Part shown: positions 35,148 through 48,541 of the stretch, piece by piece
Layout of the letters: each line of letters starts with the position of its first letter
How positions within the stretch are numbered: position 1 is the stretch's first letter
Source: Boswellia sacra
Lineage: Eukaryota; Streptophyta; Magnoliopsida; Sapindales; Burseraceae
DNA: 64,000 nucleotides
Direction: 5' to 3'
Assembly: GCA_013180625.2 (NCBI GenBank)
Contig: SNVD02000498.1
Span: 1-64,000, forward strand
Position numbers and translations under genes: made by a program
Notes under the pieces: generated by a model
The model's input: only the letters and a program-made list of their open reading frames with translations
What the model was told of the DNA's origin: nothing
Database searches by the model: none

Positions 35148-36484
35148 GGGCCCATTTGTTTTGAGCTCTGAAGTTTGAATCTGAATAGATTTCAGAGCTT
35201 AAAAATTTTTCACCCGTTTATTATGGGTTCTAATCACTTGTTTTCAAACATATATGTCCGAATAAAAAAAGTGAAAAAAATCACTTTTTTATCTAAAACA
35301 TCTTAATATAGTAAAATACCTCAATTGCCCTTATATATAAAACATATGAATCTCACGAGTGGCTTAGCGAATCTCTTCGAGAGTGGGAAAGGGTTGGGAG
35401 GGAAAGAATAGCGATCACAAAACATGTGGGACCCACAATAGGAAAATACCCACCTGAACTTAGAAACTGCTCTGACAGCGATTTCCCGCCTAAAAGATGA
35501 AATAAAATAAAAATAATTATTATTTAATTAATAATAACAGAAATTAGAGATATGAAAAAAATAATAAAAATAAAAATAGAACTGAAAATTCTTAATTTGG
35601 CTCAAGCCAAGCAATAACAAATATGATGTATTTATTTTTTATTTTTTATTTTTTTACATAAAAGAGAGTAGATAAGCAAATTAATGTTTCTAGCCGATCT
35701 TTCTAGTCTTGCTTTTCTTGGTTACTTATTAGCAAAAAAGAGATAAAAAATATAATCGAGTAAGATAATTAGAGTATAACAGTAATAATAATAAAATTAA
35801 TAAAAATATTAAAATCACCCCATTAAATTTGAGATCAGTTTATCTATTACTTTTTTTTTTGTTATTTTTATTAACATAGTTTAGTTAAAATAACTAATTT
35901 AAAGAAAAATAAGTTAATAATTGACAAGAATAAATTTAAATAAAACATAATTAAGTAGAAAGTAAAAATAAATTTATTAATTAAAATATAATTAATACAT
36001 ATTAAATTTATAGTTATTTATAATTTTGCTTTAAGTTAATTAAATATTTAATTTTACAAGATTGTAACAAATATAATATTAACTATTTAAATGAAAAAGA
36101 ATTTTGATTTAATTTTATTAAATTTTTAATTTTTAAAGAAAACAAATATAATACAAACTATTCAAATGAAAAATAATTTTTATTTAATTTTAGTAAATAT
36201 TTATTTTTTAAAAGTTTGTAAGAAATATGATATTAATTATTTAAAAGAAAAAGAATTTGGTTTAATTTATTAACTATTTAAAATTTAAAGATTGAAATAA
36301 ATATAATATAAATACTTTACATTTCAACAAGAGTAAAAAAGTCACAATAAAAAAAATATTTCCTTACCACTTTTTTTTAAGTGATATCTAAAAGACTAAA
36401 CAAACATCCTATTAAGTGGTATAAATTGAGTTCTAAAAGGTGTTTAGATCTAAAAAGTGTTAAGTGGTTGAAACAAACACCACC
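35148..36484. mobile_element. PIF/Harbinger-like non-autonomous element (1337 bp)
   Basis: Flanked by TAA target duplications (35145-35147 and 36485-36487). The right end, read inward, is GGTGGTGTTTGTTTCAACCA. The left end is more diverged, GGGCCCATTTGTTT. The interior is very AT-rich and non-coding. The right end matches the termini of 40952-42261. Confidence 0.7.
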
Positions 36485-36487
36485 TAA

Positions 36488-38813
36488 GTATTTCCTATTC
36501 ATCCAGTAGCTGGTGGCGGATGGGAAAGCTTGTTTCTAGCGGTAGTAGCTTGTTTCAATTCTAATAATGAGACAGGAGATGGGAAAGCTTATCTTAAAAG
36601 AGCGGCCATGCCGAGTCCTTTATAGGATGATAGGTATGAAAATTTTTTATGTCTGAGTAAAGAAACAAATAACTAAACCAGAAGGATAGGACTGAACTTA
36701 ATCAGTGAGGAGATGGTAGATTGTAGGTGCTTTGATATAATTTGGAGAAATTGTATAATAAAAGCCGGTGCAATGAAAAACTTAATTATACATTCGAAGG
36801 TTATTTAGGAAATTAAATGGGGTCTAATAAGAAAGATATAGAGGTTTAATATTATTTATTGGGTGTATTTAACAGTGGGTTTAAAGATGTAGAAAGTGGT
36901 GGCTGAATATAACAACTCAAAAAAAAAAAATCAATGAGTTAGTAAAAAATAAAAATAAAAAAAGAAATTTTACATTAGCATCCTTGAGGTCATGGTTAGA
37001 GTCTAAATAAATCTAATAGTTTTGCAATGTAATTTTGATCTACTTGCACCTATACAAACCACCATAACTACGCTATTTAATAACAACTAATATAATATTA
37101 ATTAAATTCATCAAATCCCTTTAGGTTTGATAAATTACAATAAACGCTTGAATATTTCAAAACCATCTAATAACTTTTGAGTATCATTTATCGAGTACAC
37201 ATCACCTAAACTCAATGCCTAATGTCCAATTGTGCAGCCATTATAACTAAGAAATTGATGGAGAATGTTTATAGGGATTTTTTTTTCTTGACTTTTTGTT
37301 TTGTGTTTTGCTCATGAAAAGAGATAGGAATACTTGGTAATATTTTAATTCCAATCTCAAAGCTGCCTACATATTTGCCTCCCAAACTTTAGGCCCTCCC
37401 TTATTTTCTCATATATCATATGATAATTTCTTTTCTTACATCATTTTTATATTATATGTGTGTGTGTATTCATTTTTTATGTTATTATATTACAATTTTA
37501 TTAGTTGCTTTCTAATATTCAATTTATATTTTAAAAAATAATGCACAAGAATTTTTTGTTAGATGTATAATTTTTTTCAATTAATAAGATTTGCTCGTAC
37601 CATCGAATCTTATCAAAGATTTTTTAAAACAATTTTAGTTCATCCAAAAAAAAAATTCTGCTCATGCCCATGCCCTATAAGCTATAGAAAGATAATACTT
37701 ATGTGGTATAGAAATTATATTTTAAAGAGAGAAGTTTTGTGGTATTTCCAAAGAGAGAGAAATTAGGCCGACTTGGTGTTACTGCAGATTTTAAAATGAC
37801 AAGATTTTTATATCGGTATAGAAATTTATGGAAGGTTAACTTCAAGTTAGATTTATGAGAAATACTTACACAGACTTGGCACATCACCACATTTTGCTTA
37901 TATGGGGCATCCAAAAAATCAGAAATCATTATGGGAGGTCATCTCATCATCACTTTAAATTTATTATTCTGTCTTAACATTTGCTTCTCTCTTTCTACGA
38001 AATTCAAAACAATTCTGTCAAAAATAATAAAGTCCCCCAAAATTCTTACTCAAGCATCTCTACTCTTTTTCTTCTTCAAGAGCCCTTACAATCCTCTTCA
38101 CCCAGAGAAACAATCTACTTTTCTTTGCCACTAACGGATTTTTTTTGTTTAATTTTTCTCTGCTCAAGACTAGTTTACAATTCCGTGTAAAAACAGCAAA
38201 AGAAGAAGATTGCAGGGTCTACCTGCTATAAACAACGTCTTAAAACATATATTAAATTTGCAAGAATATCCATAGCCGATCAAATCTAGTTTCTTTACAG
38301 AGTTGGCTGTGATTAGGTAAGAGGTGGTAATGTATAATACAGTTTACATATGAAAGAGTGAAAATCGTAAATACAATGTTTCAAAGAGTCTGAAAGAATA
38401 CGAATGTTAATTACCAATTAGATGATTATGATAATATGAACAAGAGAGAGAAGTAGGGAGACATGCATGTTTTTTTCTGGGAATCAAGAGGCAGCAGAAA
38501 ATTAGGAAGTAGGGTTTTATTTTAGTTGCCAACTAGACACTATGTTCTAGAAACAAAAATTCACTTAAAAGTTTTATTTGCAAAATAGAAAAGCTTAATT
38601 TTAATTAAAATTTTGTCTTGGTCTTAAAATTTCTTTATGATCACCCCGCTCCAACTGTTATTTTTTGTAGGTTTAAAATACAAAGAACTCGAAGTTCTAT
38701 GACAAATGTTTGCACAGAACTTATTAGATTACATCAAAATTATAGAGCAAGCAAGATAGTGCCGAAGCGTATATAAAAGTTAATTGGACATATAAATAAA
38801 CATAGAGTATTGC
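36488..38813. other. AT-rich intergenic region, no gene seen
   Basis: No convincing coding frame. Short TG microsatellite near 37455-37467. The right end is the 3' flank of the O-methyltransferase remnant. Confidence 0.55.
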
Positions 38814-40256
38814 TTATTTATAAGATTCCATGGCAGCCCAAATGCCACAAGCAACACAAGCGACTTGAAATTTTGACAACCCAGCTTTCATGCACAGGTT
38901 CTTGAATTCTTTTATTGTCCTCTCTTGTCCTGCATTTTGCGATAACATAACGTTGTCAAGTGTGGAAACATATATAGTGGCCTTACTTGACTCAAGTTCT
39001 TCTGGCAAAACTGCACTTACAATGACCAGTTTTCCATCATCAGGCAGCGCATCGTAGCAATTTGTTAATAGCTTTAAGCACTTTTCATCGTTCCAATTAT
39101 GACATGTATCCTGCAAAATTGAAGAGAAGAAAAAAGAACGTTTATCGATTTTGAGGGATTAAAGTCGCTGTGGAATTAAAATTAATGAAATTTCGAATTC
39201 TAATCACCTTTGTCATAATTGCATCTCCTGTTGGGACACCGGAAAACATATCTCCTCCGACATGTTCAATACCTGCACAGGAATTTTGAGTCTTATAATT
39301 GTTAAATAGAAAGTTAGGTAGAGAATCTGATACTATGTTTTGTCATTGAAAGGTATTCTCTGATTTAATCTAGCTTTAAGTGTATATCATCACTACGAAA
39401 GTTAACTTTGTTCTCTAATATAATAGTTGCACTGTTTTCTATGTTTATATCTTACTTTCTTTTCTTTTCTTTTTTTTTTTGTATTTTTAATGAGATGCGA
39501 CATAGGAAGTTATGTCATTAACTACATCAATTTGTTGTCTATAAAAAGATTCTAAAGCATGCCACATAATCTACATGCAAAACTTGAGAGAAAAATTTGC
39601 AATTTATATTAATACTATTTAATTCAATACGTGATGGGGGCACGCATGTGCTACTTGGTAATGTTAATGAAATATATATCAAATATTTTGGTCACAATAA
39701 TATATATTTGATATGCTTAAAAAAATTATTTACGGGAGTTTAGCAAGCATTTGGGAATTAAAATCATAACAGGAAAAGACGGTGCAGTTTGTATCACGTG
39801 AGACAAATCAAAGTTAATGCCCCTAATGGGAGGATATTTGGAAATGATCATTTGTAGCGATTTGCCAATTCCACCACCAGCATCAACCAAAGGTCTAAGT
39901 CCCTCGAATCCTTTGTGTATGTCCAATATGGTGTTCATGGTTATTGTGGCGACACTAACCATTGCCTGATTGAAAATGTTGTTGAAGTTTGGATCCTTGT
40001 TCAGGTACTGGTATAGGGACATCCCATGAATTCTGCTGAACTACAAATCGCTACCTTCAAGAACTGTGTCCTTTATATTCCTCCTACATATATGAGAAAC
40101 AAGGATGCCTTAACAACAATTGTTTCTAAGGACAAATCGGAATGATAAATGTCAAATTTAATCTTGAACTTTCAAAATGCATTTGATGACTCACAATTTA
40201 TGTATAAAATTAGTGGTGCTGCGGATCTCATTTATAAGAAAAAGAGATACAGTTAT

Positions 40257-40947
40257 CAAAGCAATAAACTACTGACGAGAAGGAAAAGGAAAATAAAATA
40301 AAAATAATTAGGTGTTAGACCATGGCGTTTCTCAAATTCAGTCAATTATATTAAGAATTTTATTAATTCAACCTAAAAAAATAATAAATCTAAAGCTTAT
40401 TATACGACACTTTAAATATAGGGCCACAATGAAGCTTGAACTATGGTGATATACATACCCAACCTCCAAGGAGGTTGGTTGGAAGGCAAGGGCGATAGAG
40501 GGAGACAAGCTGCCTTCATCATGGTAAAGGACAAAGAATTTAGAGGCTAGTTTGGGACCATAACGCCTCTCAACTCGACCATCTTCAAGAGTGTGCAAAC
40601 ATATCAAATCAATAAACTATTAACGAGAAGGACAAAGGAAAATAAATTAAAAATAATATGGTGTTAGACCATGGTGTTTCTCAAATTCAGTCAATTATAT
40701 TAAGAATTTTATTAATTCAACCTAAAAAATAAAATGTAGAGCTTATTATACGACATTTTAAATATAATGCCACAATGAAGCCTAAACTATGGTGATATAC
40801 GTACCCAAACTCCAACTAGGTAGAGTGGAAGGCGAGGGTGATAAAGGGAGACAAGCTACCTTCATCATGGTGAGGGACAAAGAATTTAGAGGCTTGTGTG
40901 AGACCATAACGTCTCTCAACTCGACCATCTTCAAGAGTGTGCAAAGA
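40257..40947. repeat. ~347-bp tandem duplication containing O-methyltransferase exon 2
   Basis: Two adjacent copies, about 40257-40603 and 40604-40947, share intron sequence (GGTGTTAGACCATGG, then AATTCAACCTAAAA) and the exon coding LHTLEDGRVERRYG. They have diverged by scattered substitutions and lie inside the broken gene. Confidence 0.85.
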
Positions 40948-40951
40948 GTAA

Positions 40952-42261
40952 GGTGGTGTTTGTTTCAATCACTTAACACTTTTTCGATCTAAATACTTTT
41001 TAGAACTTAATTTACACCACTTAATAGGATGCTTGTTTGTTTTTTTAGATACCATTTAAAAAAAGTGGTAAGAGAATATTTTAACTTTAATGTGACTTTT
41101 TTAACCCTTGTTAAAATATAAAATGTTTATATTTATATTCATACAATCTTTTAAAAATTAAACAGCACTAATAAAGTTAAATCAATTTTTTTATTTAAAT
41201 AATTAATATTATATTTCTTACAACCTTTAAAAAATAATTATTAACTAAAATTAAATAAAAATTCTTTTTCATTTAAATAGTTAATATTATATTATATAAA
41301 CTCATATGATATTATTGTATAACTATTATATCATTATTATTATAAATTTTTAAAATTTATTCCTCCAATTAGATCAAGTTTAAGCCATATCAATTTGTAT
41401 AAAAAAAATTGTAAGAGTAGTATTTTATCCATTACATTTTGAGGACCGTATTTTGAATCATAAAAGATTAATTCTAGTAATTAAAGTGTTTTTCATTTCA
41501 TAAACTTAAAAAGAAAAAAAAAACTAATATGATCTTTTAACTGACAATATTGAATATTAATTTTTTTACTTTAAATTTGCACTATTAAATAAAATAAAAT
41601 GTCCTTAGCAATCTAATTAATAACTTTTGAAGTCTTAATAAAACTGTTCCTATTATATATAATAAAATTCTATCAAATATATTATCTATTTTAAAACTCG
41701 TTATTTATAATGATATCAAATTTTTCAATAGTTATTACTCAACATATTATTAGCTAATTAATTTGAAATATTAATAGAAATAAATGAAGGTTTACCAATT
41801 ATAAAAAATATTTATCATATTTTAATATGGTAATTATAAATATAGTAATAAATAATATAGAATTTGATAATAAATACTAAAACAATCACAAATATACAAA
41901 AAAAATGTACATTTTAATAAATTAAAATAATATTCATAAATAAAAATTTGATAAATTTTATATTATTTTAATATGTAGGGATATTTATGGAATAAAATTT
42001 TTAACACCTCATTTGGACGATAATGATTAGAAAATTTGACAAAATTTATATTATTTCAATATGTAGGGATATTTATGGAATAAAATTTGTAACACCTCAT
42101 TTAGACAATAGTGATTAGAAAAACTGATAAATTTTCACTTTTTCAATTAAGTGATTTATCACTTAAAAAAAGTGCTAAATGGAAAAATAAACAAAAATTT
42201 TAAGATTGAAATCTAAACACTTTAAGTGTTAAGTGATAAGTGGAAGAAAACAAACACCACC
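40952..42261. mobile_element. PIF/Harbinger-like element in O-methyltransferase (1310 bp)
   Basis: Termini GGTGGTGTTTGTTT and its complement AAACAAACACCACC, flanked by TAA on both sides (40949-40951, 42262-42264), typical of PIF/Harbinger. No transposase frame; the interior is AT-rich with a short internal duplication near 41990-42110. It sits in coding sequence between the NPDAAYMLD and LHTLEDGRVE parts of the O-methyltransferase. Confidence 0.85.
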
Positions 42262-42647
42262 TAAGTGAGAAGTGAATGCAAGCAAACAAACGCATCATGC
42301 AATCAAGCATATAAGCTGCATCTGGGTTTTCTGTAGGAAGCTGTGAATGGCTGAGGTGTGAGCACCATGACGAGCTTTTTCTATGATACCAAAAAGATCG
42401 AGCTTGATAGCTACGTTAAAGATCATTGGGAAAGCAATTGAGTTGCTGGGTAGAATGGCATTGAGAAGTGCTTCATGCTCTTCGTTAATTGTGGAAGTAA
42501 CATGGTTACCGCTCGAACTCATCTTTTTTTCTGACTATTCTTCGTTTTGGTTTTGAACGGTGGTTTTCTACTTCCTGGCTAGTTCTATGGATACTAAAAT
42601 CTCGGTCCATGTAAAAATGTATTTATCATTTGATGTGGGGCTGGGGT

Positions 42648-42676
42648 AAAAAAAAAAAAAAAAAAAGAAAAAAAAT
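42648..42676. repeat. Poly-A run
   Basis: About 28 bases almost entirely A, upstream of the O-methyltransferase start. Confidence 0.9.
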
Positions 42677-42699
42677 GACATCCTTTGATATTTCTCAAA

Positions 42700-43415
42700 A
42701 ATTTTATTCAAATAGATCACTTGATAAATTATCATTGGTAAATTGACCTGATCAATTTAAATAAAATCGTGGCTGCTCAGTTGTTATGATCAAACGGAGT
42801 AGATTGCTGTCATGATTTTAGTATGAGATGGATGATAGGACTGTTCAAATAGATTACTTGGCAAATTATCATTGGTAAATTGACCTCAATTTAAATATAT
42901 AAAATCCTGACTTTTAAGTTGTTGTAATCAAATAGGTCTTGCTGTCATAATTTTTATTATGATTCGAATATATACTTGGAAAATTATCATTGGTAAGTTG
43001 AACTTAATTTAAATAAAATCCTGTTTGTTAAGTTGCTATAATCAAATAGATTGCTGTCATAATTTTTATTATGATTCCAAATTTCCAATAGATCACTTGG
43101 TAAATTATCGTTGGTAAGTTGAACTTAATTTAAATAAAATCCTGGTTGTTAAGTTGTTATAATCAAATAGAATGCTGTCATAATTTTTATTATGATTCAA
43201 ATAGATTAGTTGGTAAGTTATGGTTGGTAAGTTGAGCTTAATTTAAATAAAATCCTGGTTGTTAAGTTTTTATAATCAAATAGATTGCTGTCATAATTTT
43301 TATTATGATCCAAATAAATTACTTGCTAAATTATCTTTGGTAAGTCGAACTTAATTTAAATAAAATCCTGGTTGTTAGTTGTTATAATCAAATAGATTAT
43401 AGTCATAATTTGTAG
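42700..43415. repeat. ~118-bp tandem repeat, about six copies
   Basis: Units contain TTGCTGTCATAATTTTTATT, then AAATAGATTACTTGG, AAATTATCATTGGTAAGTTG and TTTAAATAAAATCCTGG. The anchor recurs near 42803, 42938, 43047, 43172, 43284 and 43396. The middle copies are most alike; the outer ones are diverged, as expected of an array that expands from its centre. Confidence 0.9.
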
Positions 43416-43787
43416 GGAACTTAACATAAAGGAATTTTATTTTATTCAAAATAATTAAAAATAATAAAAACACTAATAATTTATAAATAAAAATAAAATA
43501 TTGTTAAAATAAAAAAGGAGCACTTCTCATATTTTCTTGATCATCAAACAACAATATCGCCCCAACCTCTTCTCTTTTTCACACTCTTTTTTATTTTTTT
43601 TGCTATGATTTATGTAACACCCTTTTTTTTCATCCCAATATCAATTTATAGATAATTTATCTTATCTATACCCAGAAAAAAAATAAATCCTAAAACTTAG
43701 TCTGAAACAAGAAATTAAGTTTCTCAACAAGGCTAGGTTGGAAGCACATAAAAGCCTTTGAGAACGATTGCTTGGGATAAGTGTATT

Positions 43788-44600
43788 TAGGGGCGTTCAA
43801 AATCTATTATGCCGAAACCGACTGATCCAATCCAAACCAATCCAATTTTGATTGGATTTGGTTAATTAGTGAATTGGATTAGATTACGATTTTTAAAAAC
43901 CGAATTAATTAGATTAGATGATGAATCATATTATAAAAATCGTCATAAACCGATCTAATATAATATAATACAATAAGAGTAAAATGTAATATCTAAAAAA
44001 TAAGAGTGACCCAGTACATTATAATTTTTATAATTTTAATATAATAAAATATGTTTAGCCTTAAATTAAGTAACTAAAAAAATACAAGATTTCTATAATA
44101 TGCATAGATGTTTACATTAATTCAAGAAATAAGTTGTTTCATATCATGCATGGGTCCTTGGAGTCTTATGAGTTTATTTAAAATTCCAATTTGTGTAATG
44201 GGATGATTTAAATTATTATTATTATTTTTCATTTGGGCACCTTAATTAATTTAGAAATGAATTTTTATGTCTCATATTATGAGCTAGTATTGATACTTAA
44301 ATTTGCATGAGAATATTACCGTTATATTTTGTCATATCTTCAAATTATGTTTTTGATTGGACCATATTGTACTTTTTCTTAGAAAAAGTTTTTTAATTTA
44401 GGATCAGATTAAATCATATTATGATTTTCCACATCGGATCAGCTCGAATTATGGTTTCTATAAATCATATTAGATTGGCTTTCACTCTTTGATTGGATTA
44501 GATTTGATTTAATTAAAAAATCTATAAAACAATCAATATGAAATTGGATTGGTTATTAGCTAAATCTATCACATCCAAATCGACGACCAACCGAGGTAAA
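43788..44600. mobile_element. Possible degenerate hAT-like element
   Basis: Starts TAGGGGCGTTCAAAATC, a typical plant hAT-like terminus, followed by CCAATCCAAACC-type subterminal repeats that recur inverted (GATTGGATT) near the right side at about 44490-44560. A matching right terminus and target duplication were not found. Confidence 0.35.
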
Positions 44601-45430
44601 CTAGATGGAAGAATTGCAATACAGAGATTGTTCTATTGAAGAAGTGAGGAGAAATTGTACTACAAGGAAATTCTTTACTCAAATAAGTTTTCCTGAAATG
44701 ATGGAAGGAAAGAAGCTTCATCCCTTCCTTTCTCCTTTTATCCAAGACTCTTGAATTAGTCTCGTGTCTTTCTGTAAATAAGAAAGACACAACCTTTTGT
44801 TTTGATTTATTTTGCATTTGTCCCTACTATACACAACCTAAGCGAGGAAGTTAAAAAAATATGCTGCACAACTCAGTGATAGCCATTAGTTTCTTTGCAT
44901 CCAATAATCAGACAAATTTATATTATAAAACCCAAAAGGTTGAAAAAAATAATCGTGAACTACATAACCCAACATAGCAATTACTCTAAAAAAGCCACAC
45001 AACTCAATTACAGCTATTAATTTTCTCTACATCCAGTCATCAATTTGGAGAGAAATTTACGTCAAAAACCTAGAAAAAAAAAAACACAGACTCAAACAAG
45101 AACCAGCAAACCTAGCACAACAGTTAATCCGAAAAGTGGCGATGGTAATGCATTACTTGATTTTGAAGAACTTCATGTTTGAAAAATGGTTACACATGGA
45201 TTCCATGACATTCTTCATAGAAGTGATATCAAAGGTTTTTCTGATGTAAAAAGGAAGAATAAGAGTAGCAATTGCCTCACGATGAAAATACTACTTTTTT
45301 CATTTAGGGTTTTTAATTTACTTGAGAAATATTTTCATATTTTCATATTTTCATATTTCATATTTTCATATTTTCATAATTGGGTTAAAATGGTAAAGTA
45401 ACAGGGAGAGTCAACAGTATACAAAGTGGA
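44601..45430. other. Intergenic sequence with a TTTTCATA microsatellite
   Basis: No gene that I can support. 45325-45380 holds about six imperfect (TTTTCATA)n units. Confidence 0.6.
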
Positions 45431-45435
45431 GTAGT

Positions 45436-46780
45436 TGACACATCCGAAAAAGGATTGTCTCCCAAGTATAGGAGTGTCGAAGTAATAAACCCGGTAAGAC
45501 CGGGGTCGATCCACGAGGAAGGGGATTTTAGCGCTACAAATTATAGGCTAGCAAATATGATATGAATGATTCAAATATATGACAAGATAATATCAACAAT
45601 GGATGAGAATAAAAAAAATACGCAACTAAAAGAAATTAACACAATAATAATGAGAGCTAAGGTTAGGGGATCCGCCCTTGATATTTCGAATAAGGATAAA
45701 CAACCCATTTTAGTTATGTGAATTATATTTGCTTTGTTACCAATATTTATACCACTACTTGTAAATGGGTTCAAGCATCCAATGTGCCAATCACCATATG
45801 TCTACAACAAATCAAGGTTCCTAACTAGATTCATGTCGGTAAGGAAGAACCATACGACATCTATAAAGGATCCAAGCATTTGATGTGCCAAGGATTGTCG
45901 ACAATGGATCAAGACCTCCACTTTACGAGTGGTGTCAAGATTGATTAAGAAAATAAATATAAATCATATAAAATAAACAACATAAGATTATGATAATTAA
46001 GCACATATCAAGGGTTAGAGAATCCTTACTCTCATATCAAGGTTTCACCCTTTCACCTTAGCAAGAGAGAAATTAGGAAAGACATTATAAGAGAAAGAAA
46101 ACAAATGCAAGAAAAAGGAAATTCATTAATAACATAGAAAACAAGAGAGAAAAACAATACAAGATCCCAGCAAGGCCAAGATGCCCTAATGGGTCACAAG
46201 GCACCTCTATTTATAGATACATTCAGGGGCAAACTTGTCAAATTACAAGGGAATAATTGTCAAATATTATATGCACCAACTTTGACAATTGGAGTAATTA
46301 GGTGAACCAACTTTGACCACCGACCTTGAATTGACCTTGAATTATTGAGAATTTTAATCACATGTCTTCATGAAAGTCGTAGATATTTCTCTCAGCTTTC
46401 TAGAACATCTTGATTCATACGATTTGGATACGTATTCTGAGAGACATGGTCAATATACTGAGGCATGGTCAGGCTGGACCGAAACTGCAGGTGGATTCAC
46501 TTCAAGCCCATTTTTGGTCCACTAAGACCCCGAATTTGATGAAGCTTGTGAAATATAATCTTGTAGATAATTTAATCAGCTTTCCAAAACATTAAGATTT
46601 GCACTATTCTGATCTATAAATAGAGAGTTATGCCTATTTTACCAAACCTGTAACAAAACCAAAATTAAGAGAAATTAATTCCAAAGATGCAAATGCTACA
46701 AATATGCTTAAGTTGAGGAATTTAATGACACTATTGATGAATTAAACTCTTATTAAACGTACATATTTAAGTGTTCATCA
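45436..46780 (-). repeat. 3' LTR of E2 (1345 bp)
   Basis: TGACACATCC...GTGTTCATCA, clearly homologous to both E1 LTRs but more different from them than they are from each other. Confidence 0.9.
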
Positions 46781-46791
46781 CACCCCCCAAC
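46781..46791 (-). promoter_or_regulatory. Polypurine tract of E2
   Basis: CACCCCCCAAC on the + strand, so GTTGGGGGGTG immediately before the LTR on the minus strand, identical to E1. Confidence 0.8.
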
Positions 46792-48081
46792 CAGCTTATT
46801 ACTAGTCCCTAGCAATTAAAGCGTTATTATTTAGAAGTGATTTATAGAATTTTACATCTAAGGTGGTCATTATTTCACTCTCCTTGATCTTATCCAAATA
46901 AACAAACTCTCAACTGATTTTTTTTTAAATGACTCATATACCCTTCAGTCAAGATATCCACAAACCTTCTGTTGTGCTCAGTTGACATATGCTATGGGGC
47001 TTATTAGAAATAAGCCATATCGGTTCTAGTATTTGTTAAGGCTAACAACCTTAGGTAGGGGGCATTCATTCATTTTATATATTATTTTTTTCTTTTTTTT
47101 CTTTTTTTTTTTGAAAGAATGCATCTTTAACCCATGTGGCGAGCCTTAGGCTAATGACTCCCAGACCAGTTGGCCTTAGGGCATTAAGTGTTAAGACACC
47201 CTTACGAGCTTAACGACTCGGGTTGCTGATGCTTTATTTTTTCTTAGAAACTTGTGGATAGTACAATGTTCAATCCCATTAAGCTTTCTCCTTAATCTAT
47301 GTAGCAAGCTTTGAGCCAATAGCTCCCAAACCAGTTGGTCTTAGGGTATTAGGTGTTGAGGCACCCCTCGGGCTTAATTGCTCGAATTAAGGAGGCTACG
47401 AGACCAAACTTATCCATAATTGCTCTCTCTTTATTTTTTTCACTTCTTCTTTTTTTTTCTTTTTTTTTCACTTTTTTTTTTAGTCTACCCTTTCTTTTGT
47501 TGTTATCCTAAACAAAACAAAAGAACTCAAATATTGCAACATTTCATTTCGCCACCCACAATCATGCATCAAGGTATGTGTGTGTGTGAAGAAAGGTTCG
47601 TAGATACTTGCTTAACGAGTATATAAGCATACAATTTATTAAATGGTAAGGTTGTGAGAGTTCATAGATTTGAATAATTCAAAGTGAAGTGAATAAGACC
47701 TCCTTGTTATAAAATTCAAAAATCAAAACTAAATAATATCAAATACGTCTTCAAAAATGCAAAAATAAAATGACAAATTGGTTAGAATGGGTTTCAAGAG
47801 TTCAAACTGGTCCTCCTTACTCTGCCATTCCTGACCCAAAATGCGTCTCAAGAGGATTTGAACTCCTTACGCCGCACTCTGAATCTAATTACTAACTCGC
47901 TTTCTTTCTTTCTTTTTTTTTTTTTAATGAGAAAAAGGAAATTCAAGACACACTTATGTCTACTATCCTTCCCCCCCAACCAAATGAAACATTGTCCTCA
48001 ATGTTTAAATGTAGAGAGATAAAGTATAGGAGACATTACCTGAAGCTTCTGTTATTCAAGAGAGATGACCTGAAAGGCTCA
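46792..48081 (-). other. E2 3' untranslated internal region
   Basis: Matches E1 24379-25680 along its length, including the twice-repeated ~170-bp module with GTGGCGAGCCTTAGGC. No gene. Confidence 0.65.
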
Positions 48082-48090
48082 TAAAATAAA

Positions 48091-48498
48091 AAAATGGTTA
48101 ATTCTAATTTGCCCCCTGAGGTTAGGCTAAAAGAAAATTGAGGACCTCAGTTTTTTGAAACTCAAAATTACCCCCTGAGATTACTGTAGCACCGTTAAAT
48201 TTAACTGAAAATGTATTAAATAGTAACTTAACGCTTTAGAAACCATTTAGAAAAGTGTATTATAGTCTATTTTACTGCTTATTAGCGTTAAGTTATTATT
48301 TAATACATTTTTTGTTAAATCAAATATTAGCATTAAGTTATTATTCAATACATTTTCCGTTAAATCTAACGGTTTAATACATTTCCCGTTAAATCTAACG
48401 GCGCTACAGTAACCTCAGGGGGCATTCTTATATTTCAGAAAACTGAGGTCCTCCATTTGTTTAAGGCCTAACCTCAGGGGGCAAATTAGAATTATCCC
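48091..48498. mobile_element. Mutator-like MITE (408 bp)
   Basis: Long terminal inverted repeats: TTCTAATTTGCCCCCTGAGG on the left and its complement CCTCAGGGGGCAAATTAGAA on the right. Both sides carry a perfect 9-bp duplication TAAAATAAA (48082-48090 and 48499-48507), as for Mutator-like elements. The related element E1 shows the empty site CATAAAATAACATGC at about 25660. No coding content. Confidence 0.85.
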
Positions 48499-48541
48499 TA
48501 AAATAAAATGCTAAAAATAAAATAAGGACAAGAAAAAATTA

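Larger units (their letters stand above)
38814..42522 (-). pseudogene. COMT-type plant O-methyltransferase, disrupted
   Basis: Minus-strand exons follow the order of caffeic-acid-type O-methyltransferases. Exon 1 (~42265-42522) gives INEEHEALLNAILPSNSIAF and ends NPDAAYMLD after a frameshift. Exon 2 (40797-40951) gives YSLHTLEDGRVERRYGL with a stop. Exon 3 (39770-40083) has SAM-binding LVDAGGGIGKSLQMIISKYP and RGINFDLSHVI, plus an in-frame stop near its start. Exon 4 (39208-39272) gives IEHVGGDMFSGVPTGDAIMT. Exon 5 (38814-39111) gives TCHNWNDEKC with the catalytic-position histidine, then the C-terminus MESYK. A PIF/Harbinger element (40952-42261) separates exon 1 from exon 2, and exon 2 is tandemly duplicated. 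The enzyme family methylates phenolic hydroxyls using S-adenosylmethionine; this copy cannot give the normal protein. Confidence 0.88.

Noticed and set aside
36488..38813. Small host gene from the frames at 37563-38190
   Set aside because: Short overlapping frames on both strands in AT-rich sequence, with no motif or splice structure.
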